Below, piece after piece: positions 1-9,055 of a DNA stretch of 22,443 nucleotides (positions are counted from its first letter, which is position 1; every line of letters begins with the position of its first letter). Below the pieces are notes generated by a model, which was given only the letters and a program-made list of their open reading frames with translations, was not told the DNA's origin and searched no databases. The stretch is from CAZJJZ01 sp964546505 (GTDB taxonomy: Bacteria > Patescibacteriota > Gracilibacteria > UBA1369), in the NCBI GenBank assembly GCA_964546505.1, contig CAZJJZ010000024.1:1-22443 (forward strand), in the 5' to 3' direction. The translations under genes and the position numbers were made by a program.

Positions 1-1548
1 GGCCAAGAAAAACTGTTGCAACTTCTTCATAAAATCAATTCTCTGGCTGATCATAGTTTGAATTTCCTCATATTTATCCTCACCTTCAGACATTAAGCCC
101 AAATAGGTATTTTCCATAATTAATTTCTGCACGAAATAATCCTGCCGATAAAATTGCGGATACTGAATAAATAAATTGTCCATCAGCTGATTTTGTCTTT
201 GAATTGCGATCAAATAATTTTTTAATCTTTCACCACCCAGATTTTGTAGTTCGGTAAATAGCTTCTGATAATCAGCGAAGGCGTTTTTCAAACGTACAGT
301 ATTGTTATTTTCCGCGTAATGATTGAGTATATCTAAATTCTCCTTCAAAAAATCAAATTTCAAATCGATTTCAGACTCGGTGCCGGCAAAGCCTTGACGA
401 TATAATGCTCCCAAAACCGGTTTTGCCTCAAATAATGGATCATCAGGAGTCAAAAAAGCCAAATATTCATATTCACTAATAATCCTTTGATTATAAACGT
501 CCTTCAATTTACCGCCGTATTGACCGATTAATTGATTGGCCAAAGTACTAAACTCATTTAAACGCGCTTTGGCTTCCTGGCTTTTCCCTGAATCAAACCA
601 ATACTCACTATCATAAAGTAAATCGTAAAGCGCATTTAAATCTCTTTCACCAATTTTGTCTTTGGAAAAAGTTAGGGCATTAGCCAAAGTTTTCCAAATT
701 TGACCACTTTGATAATCCCAGGCTTCTAAAGAAGTATATTTCAAACCTCTTTGGCGGATTTTCTGCAGACGCTCATTTTTGACAGTCACGGCCAATGAGT
801 CATCAGCTGATAAATTTTGCAGTAACCAGCTGTCAAAATTAGCCTCATCACGATCAAATACACTATATTGTAGTTCTTTGATCAGTTTAGAAAACAGCAA
901 TTTACTGATCACCTCTGCATTTTCAGCAATTTTATTAGCAAAAACCGTCGCTTGTCTACCTTGCGGTACCAATAATTGATTCAAAATATTTGCTGGATTC
1001 TTCTCTATCAAACCATTGGGCNNNNNNNNNNNNNNNNNNNNNNNNCCTACCAAGCTCAAAATCACAAAACCACTAAAAGTAGAAATCACCGATTTTTCCG
1101 CTGAAACTTGCCAATAGGAAACAGACTGATCCGGATCAACCACTGCCCCTTCCACCATCACATTCACTCCCACATTTGAAAATCGAGTATTCAACCAAAA
1201 TTCTCCATTTTGGAATTTAAAAACATATTCCCCTTGTTGTACATCCAAAGCAGTTATCAATAACTCCGAATTAGCATTCAAACGAATCACACCATCTCCC
1301 GGAATGGTTAAAGTGGCTTGCGCATTTTCTCCTACCCGGATCACATCACCTTGCTCCAAACTTGCTCCCGTAGACAACTCCACAGCCTTGCCGGCTCTAT
1401 TTACCTGCACTGTACCATTGCCGACTTTGATGGCATTTTCTCTGCCAATTGTCTCGGCCAAAGAAAAAGTTTGTTCATAATAAAAACTCCCCAAAAACAC
1501 AGCTCCACCAAGCAAAACCGCCACTAACTGTTTCAGAAACATTTTCAT
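1..1548 (-). CDS. FecR-like secreted or membrane-anchored protein, C-terminus cut by window edge
   Basis: The reading frame is open on the minus strand from an ATG at 1548 to the window edge, giving at least 516 codons. It stays in the same frame on both sides of a 24-base run of N at 1022-1045, so it is read as one gene. The N-terminus (MKMFLKQLVAVLLGGAVFLG) looks like a signal peptide or membrane anchor. Next comes a FecR-like beta domain: about residues 38-75 read as a nascent 'GNGTVQVNR...LEQGDVIRVGENAQATLTIPG' pattern, and LLVPQGRQATV follows just after the gap. FecR domains are small beta-rich periplasmic or surface modules. The rest (about residue 200 onward) is mostly helical, charged and unrecognised. 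The gene is divergent from the SLH protease and has a clear promoter at 1578-1606. The domain call is moderately sure; the function is unknown. Confidence 0.7.
   Translation of the reverse strand, partial: MKMFLKQLVAVLLGGAVFLGSFYYEQTFSLAETIGRENAIKVGNGTVQVNRAGKAVELSTGASLEQGDVIRVGENAQATLTIPGDGVIRLNANSELLITALDVQQGEYVFKFQNGEFWLNTRFSNVGVNVMVEGAVVDPDQSVSYWQVSAEKSVISTFSGFVILSLVXXXXXXXXXPNGLIEKNPANILNQLLVPQGRQATVFANKIAENAEVISKLLFSKLIKELQYSVFDRDEANFDSWLLQNLSADDSLAVTVKNERLQKIRQRGLKYTSLEAWDYQSGQIWKTLANALTFSKDKIGERDLNALYDLLYDSEYWFDSGKSQEAKARLNEFSTLANQLIGQYGGKLKDVYNQRIISEYEYLAFLTPDDPLFEAKPVLGALYRQGFAGTESEIDLKFDFLKENLDILNHYAENNNTVRLKNAFADYQKLFTELQNLGGERLKNYLIAIQRQNQLMDNLFIQYPQFYRQDYFVQKLIMENTYLGLMSEGEDKYEEIQTMISQRIDFMKKLQQFFLA
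1022..1045. other. Assembly gap (24 N)
   Basis: This is a run of 24 unknown bases inside the FecR-like gene. Its length is a multiple of three and the frame is open on both sides. It therefore hides about eight residues if the length is right; scaffold gaps are often only estimates. Confidence 0.99.
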
Positions 1549-1577
1549 TTACTTTTTTAATTTCAATAAATCCTTCA

Positions 1578-1606
1578 ATTATAGCTTTTCTGAGCCATTT
1601 AGTCAA
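1578..1606 (-). promoter_or_regulatory. Promoter for the FecR-like gene
   Basis: Read on the minus strand, TTGACT (1606-1601) is followed after 17 bases by a perfect TATAAT (1583-1578). This predicts an mRNA start about 20-25 bases upstream of the ATG at 1548. It is a strong sigma-70-type match in the right place and orientation. Confidence 0.8.
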
Positions 1607-1684
1607 TTTAAAAAGGGAGAAAATTTGGCTTAAGCTTAGGAAGTGGAGTATGCTGGACAGGAGATTTTTAAACATTTTGCCGTT

Positions 1685-3421
1685 ATGCAACTATTACAGC
1701 GCTTTATTGTTATTGGACTACTCGTCTTGCCAACCAGTACTTTTGCTTTGAATATCAACGATTTATCGACAAGCAATGCACAATATCAATTTATTGAGGA
1801 AGCTATCAATAAAAAGGCTTTCACCTTGGACGAAAAAAATAATTTTCGACCACAAGAACCCGTCAACCGAGCAGCTTTTTTGAAGGCAGCCTTTACATAC
1901 GCCGATTACACACCTCCCAAAACACTGAACAACTTTACTGGTTACAGCGATGTACCAGAAAACAGCTGGTTTGCACCTTTTGTCAAAAAAGCACTGGAAA
2001 TCAGAATTTATCAAAACACCGGCAACAACAGTAAATTCGAACCAGATGCAATCATTAATCGGCAAGAAGCACTATTCAGCGGCCTAACCATTTTTGGCAT
2101 TCCAGCGCCGCTAAGCAATCCCAAACAGATTGATTTGTACAATGATATTCGTCCAAACCGCCCCTACAGTAGCCTCTTTCTGGCAGCTAAACTGGCCGGG
2201 ATCTATTTCAACGCATCTCCTAATCAATTCTTTCCAGCCAAACCCCTTACTCGCGCTGATGCAGCAGAACTTCTTTACCGTCTGAAACAAGCCAATAGAA
2301 GTACCCCATCCAGTACTGATGAGAATATTCCTACCATCGAATTAGACAATACTGACGAACACACAGAAACTCTCTTAACCAACCCCAAATTCGGAATCAT
2401 GCTGAGTGCCTGGTCCAAAATCCACGACAGTTATTTATTCCAAGAAGAAATTGATGAAGAACAATTGGTTTATGGTGCAATTGAAGGTATGGTCAGAAAA
2501 CTCGGTGATTCTTACTCCAATTTTCATCAACCCAATAATGATGGCGAAGAGTTTATCTATGTTCCCGTAGATTATGAAGGCATTGGCGCTATCATCAATC
2601 AAGAGGGTGACCAGTTCCTTATTCAAACCACCATTACAGGCTCTCCAGCCAGCTTAGCAGGCATTAAATCTGGCGACCAAATCATTTCGATTGATGGCCT
2701 GGAAATTAAAGGGAAAACCGTGGAAGAAGTGAGCAAATTACTGAAAGGCAAAGCTGGAAGCACAGTCAAATTACGCCTGCTTCGCAATAGTCAAATTCTC
2801 AATTTCACACTGATCAGACAAAAAATTAATCTGGATTCGGTCAGTGGAAGAATTTTAGAAAATCAAATTATCTATTTGCAAATCACGGAATTTTCAGAGA
2901 ATTCCACTCAAGAGTTTGCTGACACCTTAGAAAAGTTGGAATATCAAAAATATCAAAAAATGATTATTGATTTACGTAATGATCCAGGCGGATACTTGAC
3001 CACCACCCAAGAAATATTAAATCGGTTTTTACCTGAGAATAAGGTAATATTCTACACTTCAGACAGCAAAAATCGTCTAAAACCGTATTACTCCCAAGGT
3101 CCTGGTGATTTGGCAAAATACGATATTGTAGTTTTGATCAATGAAGGCAGCGCCTCAGCAGCTGAGATTATGGCCGGAGCTTTACAAGAGCATGACGTAG
3201 CTTATTTAGTTGGCACCACCACTTACGGAAAAGGTACCATTCAGCAAATAGACACTTTCGAGGATAATTCCACTCTCAAATTAACCATCGCCAAGTGGCT
3301 GACCCCCAAGAAGAACAGTCTCAACAAAACAGGTCTAGCACCTGATCTGGAAGTCAAAAACAGCGATCAACCATCAATTCAAGATGCTCAATTACAGGCT
3401 GCCATCAATTACTTGAAGTAA
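1685..3421 (+). CDS. SLH-domain, PDZ-containing C-terminal processing peptidase (S41 family)
   Basis: A secreted serine protease of the CtpA/Prc type (peptidase family S41) carrying an N-terminal cell-wall anchor. With the ATG at 1685 the protein is 578 aa and begins with a convincing signal peptide (MQLLQRFIVIGLLVLPTSTF, then ALN). The frame is open further upstream to a GTG at 1643, but that start would put 14 residues before the signal peptide. Three SLH modules follow at about residues 23-75, 85-138 and 152-203, each with the R-A or R-Q motif after a 'F.P' turn. A PDZ domain lies at about 298-370 (SPASLAGIKSGDQIISIDG). The S41 core shows the Ser-Lys dyad: S491 in GSASAAE and K516 in TYGKGT, 25 apart as in CtpA and Prc. 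It likely processes or degrades exported proteins while held at the S-layer or wall. It converges on the VirB4-like gene with one base between the two stops. Confidence 0.92.
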   Translation: MQLLQRFIVIGLLVLPTSTFALNINDLSTSNAQYQFIEEAINKKAFTLDEKNNFRPQEPVNRAAFLKAAFTYADYTPPKTLNNFTGYSDVPENSWFAPFVKKALEIRIYQNTGNNSKFEPDAIINRQEALFSGLTIFGIPAPLSNPKQIDLYNDIRPNRPYSSLFLAAKLAGIYFNASPNQFFPAKPLTRADAAELLYRLKQANRSTPSSTDENIPTIELDNTDEHTETLLTNPKFGIMLSAWSKIHDSYLFQEEIDEEQLVYGAIEGMVRKLGDSYSNFHQPNNDGEEFIYVPVDYEGIGAIINQEGDQFLIQTTITGSPASLAGIKSGDQIISIDGLEIKGKTVEEVSKLLKGKAGSTVKLRLLRNSQILNFTLIRQKINLDSVSGRILENQIIYLQITEFSENSTQEFADTLEKLEYQKYQKMIIDLRNDPGGYLTTTQEILNRFLPENKVIFYTSDSKNRLKPYYSQGPGDLAKYDIVVLINEGSASAAEIMAGALQEHDVAYLVGTTTYGKGTIQQIDTFEDNSTLKLTIAKWLTPKKNSLNKTGLAPDLEVKNSDQPSIQDAQLQAAINYLK

Positions 3422-3422
3422 A

Positions 3423-5840
3423 TTACTCATAATTTTCACCTGTTCCGGCTGCATTTTCCAAACCACGCAAAATCTCTTCAGGATTGGTCGTAATGATTTT
3501 GTCTTCCATATATGAAGCGATTACTTGAATAGCCACATGCTTTAAACCCGCAAAAAATAAACCTTGCCCCACACCACTATTTAATAATAAGTATTTCTCT
3601 CCTTCTGTCAGATTAAAAACTTTCTGCAAAATATTCATGGAAGCGGGCGATTGTTTGAGCAACAATTGCATCGAGGAATTAGTAACAATTGGCTTTCCAT
3701 AAGCACTTTTCATGAAATCTTCGACATCCTGTGTAATGGTTGTAATGCCCAAATAGTACTTACGCGCTCTCTTCACTAAACCGAACATAAACTTGGCAGA
3801 ATCCTCATGCTGCATCATTGTCCAGGCCTCATCCACAATCATTAAACGCTTTTTCAGCGAAGAACGCACTTTATTCCAAATGTAATTCAAGATGATGTGC
3901 ATCGCGATTGGCCGCAAAGAGTCTTCTAAATCTCGTATGGAAAAAACCATTAGACCACTTTGTAAATCCACATTGGTTGGTTTGTTGAAAATTCCTGAAT
4001 ATGTACCTTTGGTATATTTTTCCAATCTTTGAGCCAAATCCTGACCGCCCTCCATATTCACCACTAAAGCGTGCAAATCCTCCATGGTCGGCACAGGTAA
4101 ATTAGAAGGATCAATCAAATCCATAGTAATACCTTTCAAGGCATAAACATCAATTAAAGCCTTATCCATCAAACCTTCTTCATACGCTGTCATGCCACCC
4201 AACATAATTTTCAATAAACCATGTAAAGTAATAATGTTGGAACGCAATAAATCACCAGGCTGCAATTCCTCATCCTTGAGGGCTGCCGGCAAGTCAAAAG
4301 GATTAATTCGGCGATCAGAGGTCAAAGATACTCTTAAATACGATCCACCAACCGTTCTTGCCAAAGATTCATACTCGTTTTCAGGGTCAATTACAATCAC
4401 ATCAACACCCAACATTAAATAACGCAATACCTCCAATTTAACAGTGTATGACTTACCTGCTCCGGAGGTAGCAAATACGACAGAATTAGCATTTGGCAGA
4501 GAAAAACGGTCAAAGATAATCAAGCTGTCATTATGACGATTTAAGCCGTACAGAACACCCTCATTGGAAGTTAAATCTGAAGAACTGAAAGGAAAGGTAG
4601 TTGATAAAGGACCGGTATTCATATTTCTCATTACTTCCAATTCATCCAAACCCATGGGTAAAGTAGAGTTCAAGCCGTGCTCCATTCTCATGTCTGCCCG
4701 CTTAGTCAGTACCAATTTAGCACCTAAAATCGACTCTAACTGTTTGGAAGTTTGCTCAATTTTCTTTAATTCATCAGCATAAATCGTAAAATACATGGCA
4801 AACTGAAAAAACTTCTCCTGTCCACGTTGAATTTCTGTTCGTAATTGTTCCGCATCTTCCAAGGCAGTTTCCAATGCTGGATCGCGTATTAAGCCTTTTT
4901 CTCTATTCATAGATACAGAAGCCTGCATTTGCGTTACTTTTCTGGTCAAAATGCGCATGATTTTGGAAGAGTCGATGGGATAGATGAATTGCGCTATATC
5001 CATCGTAGCGTCAAAATTAACCACTGGAGAAAGCCAATTGGTATCCATATAACGCGGATAGGCATAGACCATAAATGTACGGGTATACATTCCCTCTACT
5101 TTCAAGTGATCATATTCAATTTGCATTGCCGATGGAGCAATCAAATCTCTGATAGAAGCCATTCCTTCTTGAAAAATTCTCTCAGATTCGATCAGTTTTT
5201 GCCTTTCCTGTAATTCCTGAGCCGCCTTGCTTTGTCCTTCAGGAGTATTTTTGGCAGAAATTTGAGCCTGGGTTTTTCCGACATCATCCAAAGTTCTGGA
5301 TGCTTCCTCAATACCCGCCAGTTTACCTTTCGCAATTTCCTCCTTACCTTTTGCTAATAAAGTTTTGGCCGAAGTCAATAAATCTGCTGCAGGCTGTTTG
5401 GATTTTTCGGCATCAGCGGCAGAATGAGCTGCTGCGGCAGGACTTTCGGCGGTTGCGTCTGAAGGCGGCTTGGGTAATGCGGTTAAATTTTTCAAATTAT
5501 CCAACCAAGAGGGTTTTTCTGCTGTTTTTGGCACCGTATCTTCTACAGCTGCCGCCACTGGTAACGGCGTTGAAACCGGTGATTCTTTTTCAGTCTGAGT
5601 TTTTTGCTCAAATTTAGCACCGTCCGCGCCTTCAAAGACCAAACCCTCAATCGCCTCCTGTTCTTTCCGTTGATCAGAATTGATAATCACTTGCGTCTTA
5701 CCAGTCTCGTCAAATTGTACTTGCTCTTCGTGCGCTGCCAATTGTTTCAAACCAGCCAATGGATCATTCGCCGAAGCCGCATTCGCTCCAGAACTATTAC
5801 TTTGACCAGCTTGATTGCCAAGTTTGTTTTCCTCACTCAT
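3423..5840 (-). CDS. VirB4/TraC-like secretion ATPase
   Basis: An 805-aa member of the VirB4/TraC/HerA-type ATPase group, which powers type IV secretion or conjugative pilus assembly from the cytoplasmic face of the membrane. Residues 1 to about 215 are Ala/Glu/Pro/Lys-rich and look disordered or coiled. A VirB4-type N-terminal domain follows (about 220-410). The ATPase domain has Walker A ATSGAGKS (457-464), a strand IDPENEYE, Walker B LMIVDEAW (666-673, D670/E671) and a TITQDVEDF motif (700-709). All key nucleotide-binding residues are present, so it should be active. No other T4SS genes (VirB6, VirB8-10, VirD4) lie next to it. Isolated VirB4-like genes are common in CPR genomes, where a link to DNA uptake or pili has been suggested but not shown. 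The start at 5840 is supported by the promoter at 5868-5896. Confidence 0.88.
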   Translation of the reverse strand: MSEENKLGNQAGQSNSSGANAASANDPLAGLKQLAAHEEQVQFDETGKTQVIINSDQRKEQEAIEGLVFEGADGAKFEQKTQTEKESPVSTPLPVAAAVEDTVPKTAEKPSWLDNLKNLTALPKPPSDATAESPAAAAHSAADAEKSKQPAADLLTSAKTLLAKGKEEIAKGKLAGIEEASRTLDDVGKTQAQISAKNTPEGQSKAAQELQERQKLIESERIFQEGMASIRDLIAPSAMQIEYDHLKVEGMYTRTFMVYAYPRYMDTNWLSPVVNFDATMDIAQFIYPIDSSKIMRILTRKVTQMQASVSMNREKGLIRDPALETALEDAEQLRTEIQRGQEKFFQFAMYFTIYADELKKIEQTSKQLESILGAKLVLTKRADMRMEHGLNSTLPMGLDELEVMRNMNTGPLSTTFPFSSSDLTSNEGVLYGLNRHNDSLIIFDRFSLPNANSVVFATSGAGKSYTVKLEVLRYLMLGVDVIVIDPENEYESLARTVGGSYLRVSLTSDRRINPFDLPAALKDEELQPGDLLRSNIITLHGLLKIMLGGMTAYEEGLMDKALIDVYALKGITMDLIDPSNLPVPTMEDLHALVVNMEGGQDLAQRLEKYTKGTYSGIFNKPTNVDLQSGLMVFSIRDLEDSLRPIAMHIILNYIWNKVRSSLKKRLMIVDEAWTMMQHEDSAKFMFGLVKRARKYYLGITTITQDVEDFMKSAYGKPIVTNSSMQLLLKQSPASMNILQKVFNLTEGEKYLLLNSGVGQGLFFAGLKHVAIQVIASYMEDKIITTNPEEILRGLENAAGTGENYE

Positions 5841-5867
5841 GCCAACTTTGTTTTTATATTTCTGTTA

Positions 5868-5896
5868 ATTATAGCAGAAAAACCGCTCTTTTACAA
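5868..5896 (-). promoter_or_regulatory. Promoter for the VirB4-like gene
   Basis: On the minus strand, TTGTAA (5896-5891) is followed after 17 bases by TATAAT (5873-5868). The TATAAT is preceded by TGC, giving an extended -10. The predicted RNA start is about 20 bases upstream of the ATG at 5840. Confidence 0.75.
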
Positions 5897-5961
5897 TAAG
5901 TTTAGCCGCAACATATTTCAGATATAACTCAAGTTTAATTTACGCACACTTACACCAATTG

Positions 5962-5970
5962 TGTTAATAT
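5962..5970 (+). promoter_or_regulatory. Possible extended -10 promoter for gyrA
   Basis: TGTTAATAT reads as a TGn extended -10 with TAATAT (four of six bases). It lies about 30 bases upstream of the gyrA ATG in the 159-base divergent spacer. No -35 at good spacing is seen (TTTACG lies 20 bases away), so this is a weak call. Confidence 0.4.
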
Positions 5971-5999
5971 CCCCTGGAACAAAATTTAAGCGTTTTTGA

Positions 6000-8573
6000 A
6001 TGTCACCAGAAAACAATCAAAACTCACCAGCAGAAAACCCTGCCAATTCAGGTGAAAACAAACTTTTCCAAGATTTCACACTCCGCAACATTTCACGTGA
6101 AATGGAGTCGGCTTACTTGAATTACGCCATGAGCGTAATCGTTTCTCGCGCCTTACCCGATGTACGCGACGGTTTGAAACCGGTTAATCGTAGAATTCTC
6201 TATGCAATGGACGAAATTGGACTCAGATCCAATGCCAGTTACAAAAAATCCGCTAAAGTAGTGGGTGAAGTACTGGGTAAATATCATCCACATGGCGATA
6301 ATCCCGTTTACATGGCGATGGTACGTATGGCACAAGACTTTGCCATGCGTTATACATTGGTGAACGGTCAAGGTAACTTTGGTTCAGTAGATGGCGACTC
6401 AGCTGCTGCCATGCGTTATACAGAAGCCAAACTCGCCAAAATTTCCGATGAAATGCTGGCTGATATTGATAAGGAAACTGTTGATTGGGAAGACAATTAC
6501 GATGCTTCCACCAAAGAGCCTAAAGTTTTGCCAACTAAAATACCTAATCTTCTGTTAAACGGCTCCACAGGTATTGCCGTGGGTATGGCCACTTCCATTC
6601 CTCCTCACAATTTAAGCGAAGTTACTAAAGGAATATTGCATTTAATTCGTCATCCGGAAGCAACTTTGGAGGAGTTAATGCAGTTTGTTAAAGGTCCGGA
6701 CTTCCCAACTGGAGGAACAATTTACGATTATGAAGCGATCAAAACCGCCTATTCCACCGGCCGAGGTGGCGTTGTGATTAGAGCCAAAGCCGATATTGAA
6801 GAACGTAAAGGAGGAAAATTCCAGATCATTGTTACAGAAATTCCCTATCAAGTTAACAAAGCGGATTTAATTACCAAAATTGCCGAGCTGGTCCGTGATA
6901 AAAAAATCGTTGGTATTAGCGATATTCGTGATGAGTCCAAAAAAGACATTAGAATTGTGATTGAGCTCAAAAAAGAAGCCTATCCCAAAAAACTACTCAA
7001 TCAACTCTACAAACTCACCCAAATGCAGGTGACTTTTAATTTCAATATGATTGCCTTGGTGGATGGAATTCAGCCAAAATTGTTGGATTTGAAACAAATA
7101 TTAGAATATTTCATTCAACATCGCCGTACTGTTATTTTCCGCCGTACCCAATTTGATCTTAAAATAGCCAAAGAAAGAGCACATATCTTGGAAGGTTTGA
7201 AAATCGCTCTTGATCACATTGATGAAATTATTCGAACTATTCGCTCTTCTGAAACCAAAGAAATTGCTCATGAGCAATTGATGAAAAACTTTAAACTTTC
7301 AGATCTGCAAGCCAAAGCTATTTTGGAAATGAGGCTTCAAACCTTAGCCGGCCTGGAAAGAAAGAAAATAGAAGATGAATTAGCCGAAAAATTAGCTTTA
7401 ATAGCTCATTTGGAAGGCATTTTGGCCGATCCTGAAAAAATCACAGTCATTGTGGAAGAAGAAATGCAGGAGGTTTTGACCAAGTACAGCGATGAACGCA
7501 AAACCGAAATTAATCCTAACGCTGTTGGCAAATTTTCCAGCAAAGACACCATCCCCAACGAAGCCATGATTGTCATGATGACTCGTGAGAATTACATCAA
7601 ACGTGTACCAACCAACACTTTCCAATCCCAAAATCGTGGTGGCAAAGGCATTGTGGGCGCAACCACCAAAGAAGAAGATGAAGTTCGACTGCTGGTACAA
7701 GCCAACAATCATGATGAGCTACTTTATTTTACCAATTTGGGCCGCGTTTTCCGCTTACCAGTTTACGAAATCGCTCTATCTTCCAGAACCGCCAAAGGGA
7801 CGCCGGTAGTAAACTTCTTACAATTAATGGAAGATGAAATAGTAACGGCCATTCTACCAACCGAGGAAAAGATGACAGCTAAGCATTTATTAATGTGTAC
7901 AACCAGAGGTACAGTCAAGAAAACCCCCACAGAAGAATACAAAAATGTACGCAAATCAGGCCTTATCGCCATTAAATTAAGAGATGGAGACCATCTGAAC
8001 TGGGTCCGACAAATCAACGATCAGAATGAAGTAATCATTGTTACCAGAGAAGGAAAATCTATCCGTTTCAATGAAAGTGATGTTTCCGCTACCGGTAGAG
8101 CCTCGATGGGCGTACGTGGAATCCATCTAAAACCACAAGACACAGTCATTGATATGGATGTCATCAAAAACCCCTCTCAAGCAGAGGTTTTGGTAATTAT
8201 GGAAAATGGAACCGGTAAAAGCAGTTCTGTTGAAGAATACCGACTGCAAAGCAGAGGTGGTACAGGAGTTAAAGCAGCGAATTTGAACACAAAAACCGGG
8301 AAAATAGTCGGTGCCAAAGTAATCGAAGATAATCAAAATGATGATTTGATTATGATTTCTAAACAAGGTCAGGTAATTCGCCTTAACCTCAAAAACATTC
8401 CTTCTCAAGGTAGAACCACTTCTGGTGTTTATTTGATGAGATTGAATGATGATGACAAAGTTGCTTCCACTTCGATTATTCCAGAACGTAAAATTGATGT
8501 AACTGCGCCAGAAAAAGCCGATGAAAATCAAGAAGCATTATTAGAAGAAGCCGAAGAAGTGGCTTCAGAATAA
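6000..8573 (+). CDS. gyrA: DNA gyrase subunit A
   Basis: The DNA-cleaving subunit of gyrase, which with GyrB introduces negative supercoils using ATP. At 857 aa it has the usual length. The first 20 residues are a low-complexity N-rich tail before the conserved start (LRNISREMESAYLNYAMSVI). The catalytic tyrosine is Y140 in AAMRYTEAKL, and the winged-helix motif KYHPHGD (94-100) is intact. The C-terminal beta-pinwheel has a GyrA box in the form QNRGGKG, where the consensus is QRRGGKG, which favours GyrA over ParC. It ends in an acidic tail (EALLEEAEEVASE). In the quinolone-resistance region, the positions matching E. coli S83, A84 and D87 are N101, P102 and M105. No Shine-Dalgarno sequence is seen. 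gyrB is not in the window. Confidence 0.98.
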   Translation: MSPENNQNSPAENPANSGENKLFQDFTLRNISREMESAYLNYAMSVIVSRALPDVRDGLKPVNRRILYAMDEIGLRSNASYKKSAKVVGEVLGKYHPHGDNPVYMAMVRMAQDFAMRYTLVNGQGNFGSVDGDSAAAMRYTEAKLAKISDEMLADIDKETVDWEDNYDASTKEPKVLPTKIPNLLLNGSTGIAVGMATSIPPHNLSEVTKGILHLIRHPEATLEELMQFVKGPDFPTGGTIYDYEAIKTAYSTGRGGVVIRAKADIEERKGGKFQIIVTEIPYQVNKADLITKIAELVRDKKIVGISDIRDESKKDIRIVIELKKEAYPKKLLNQLYKLTQMQVTFNFNMIALVDGIQPKLLDLKQILEYFIQHRRTVIFRRTQFDLKIAKERAHILEGLKIALDHIDEIIRTIRSSETKEIAHEQLMKNFKLSDLQAKAILEMRLQTLAGLERKKIEDELAEKLALIAHLEGILADPEKITVIVEEEMQEVLTKYSDERKTEINPNAVGKFSSKDTIPNEAMIVMMTRENYIKRVPTNTFQSQNRGGKGIVGATTKEEDEVRLLVQANNHDELLYFTNLGRVFRLPVYEIALSSRTAKGTPVVNFLQLMEDEIVTAILPTEEKMTAKHLLMCTTRGTVKKTPTEEYKNVRKSGLIAIKLRDGDHLNWVRQINDQNEVIIVTREGKSIRFNESDVSATGRASMGVRGIHLKPQDTVIDMDVIKNPSQAEVLVIMENGTGKSSSVEEYRLQSRGGTGVKAANLNTKTGKIVGAKVIEDNQNDDLIMISKQGQVIRLNLKNIPSQGRTTSGVYLMRLNDDDKVASTSIIPERKIDVTAPEKADENQEALLEEAEEVASE

Positions 8574-8598
8574 GCAAAACAGCAGAAAATAAATTTAC

Positions 8599-8627
8599 TT
8601 GCCAGTAATTACCTTTATCAATATAAT
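8599..8627 (+). promoter_or_regulatory. Strong promoter for rpmE
   Basis: TTGCCA (8599-8604), a 17-base spacer and a perfect TATAAT (8622-8627). The predicted RNA start is near 8634, leaving a 5' leader of about 27 bases before the ATG at 8661. The leader contains AAGGA, a Shine-Dalgarno-like sequence set rather far (about 14 bases) from the start. Confidence 0.85.
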
Positions 8628-8660
8628 TCACTCACCTTTTTAAGGACCTAATCCAAGTTT

Positions 8661-8987
8661 ATGAAAGCTAAAATTCATCCAAAAAATAATCCCGTAGTCT
8701 TTATTGATTTGACCAGCGGTGCCGAATTCCCAACCTTTTCTACACTTTCTTCCAAAGAAACCAAAACCATCAATGGAATTGAATACCAAGTAATTAAGGT
8801 AGAAAGCTCTTCTGCTTCACATCCTTTTTACACTGGTACTCAAAAATCAGCTACCAAAGGTAATCAGGTTGCTAAATACCTGGAAAAAGTCAAAAAAGCC
8901 CAGGAATCCAATCAACCAAAAGCAGCTGCAGAAACATCAGAAGAAAAACCAGCTAAAGCTGCCAAGAAATCTGCTAAGAAAAAATAA
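8661..8987 (+). CDS. rpmE: 50S ribosomal protein L31 (cysteine-free, type B-like)
   Basis: Ribosomal protein L31, which bridges the large and small subunits at the central protuberance. The protein is 108 aa. The core starts MKAKIHPK and ends in the hallmark SHPFYTGTQK (about residues 53-62). It contains no cysteine, so it cannot bind zinc through the CxxC pair of C+ L31 and matches the C-minus or type B form. Residues after about 75 form a Lys/Ala/Glu-rich tail (EEKPAKAAKKSAKKK), which extends the protein beyond typical L31 (about 70-90 aa). Such basic tails usually contact rRNA. The gene is a single transcription unit between its own promoter and a strong terminator. Confidence 0.95.
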   Translation: MKAKIHPKNNPVVFIDLTSGAEFPTFSTLSSKETKTINGIEYQVIKVESSSASHPFYTGTQKSATKGNQVAKYLEKVKKAQESNQPKAAAETSEEKPAKAAKKSAKKK

Positions 8988-9014
8988 GCTGCCAATAATA
9001 AAGTTTTCCAAACT

Positions 9015-9042
9015 AAGCCTCTTCTCAAAAAGAGGCTTTTTT
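9015..9042 (+). terminator. Rho-independent terminator after rpmE
   Basis: A 9-bp perfect stem, AAGCCTCTT (9015-9023) with AAGAGGCTT (9030-9038), around a 6-base loop and followed by a run of six T (9037-9042). It lies 28 bases after the rpmE stop and upstream of tgt. Confidence 0.93.
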
Positions 9043-9055
9043 AAAAACAAAATTC

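Noticed and set aside
7398..7712. A 104-codon minus-strand frame inside gyrA
   Set aside because: It is antisense to the coiled-coil and GyrA-box region of a certain gene and shows no independent coding evidence.
8127..8531. A 134-codon minus-strand frame inside gyrA
   Set aside because: It lies wholly antisense to the conserved GyrA C-terminal domain and has no family resemblance.
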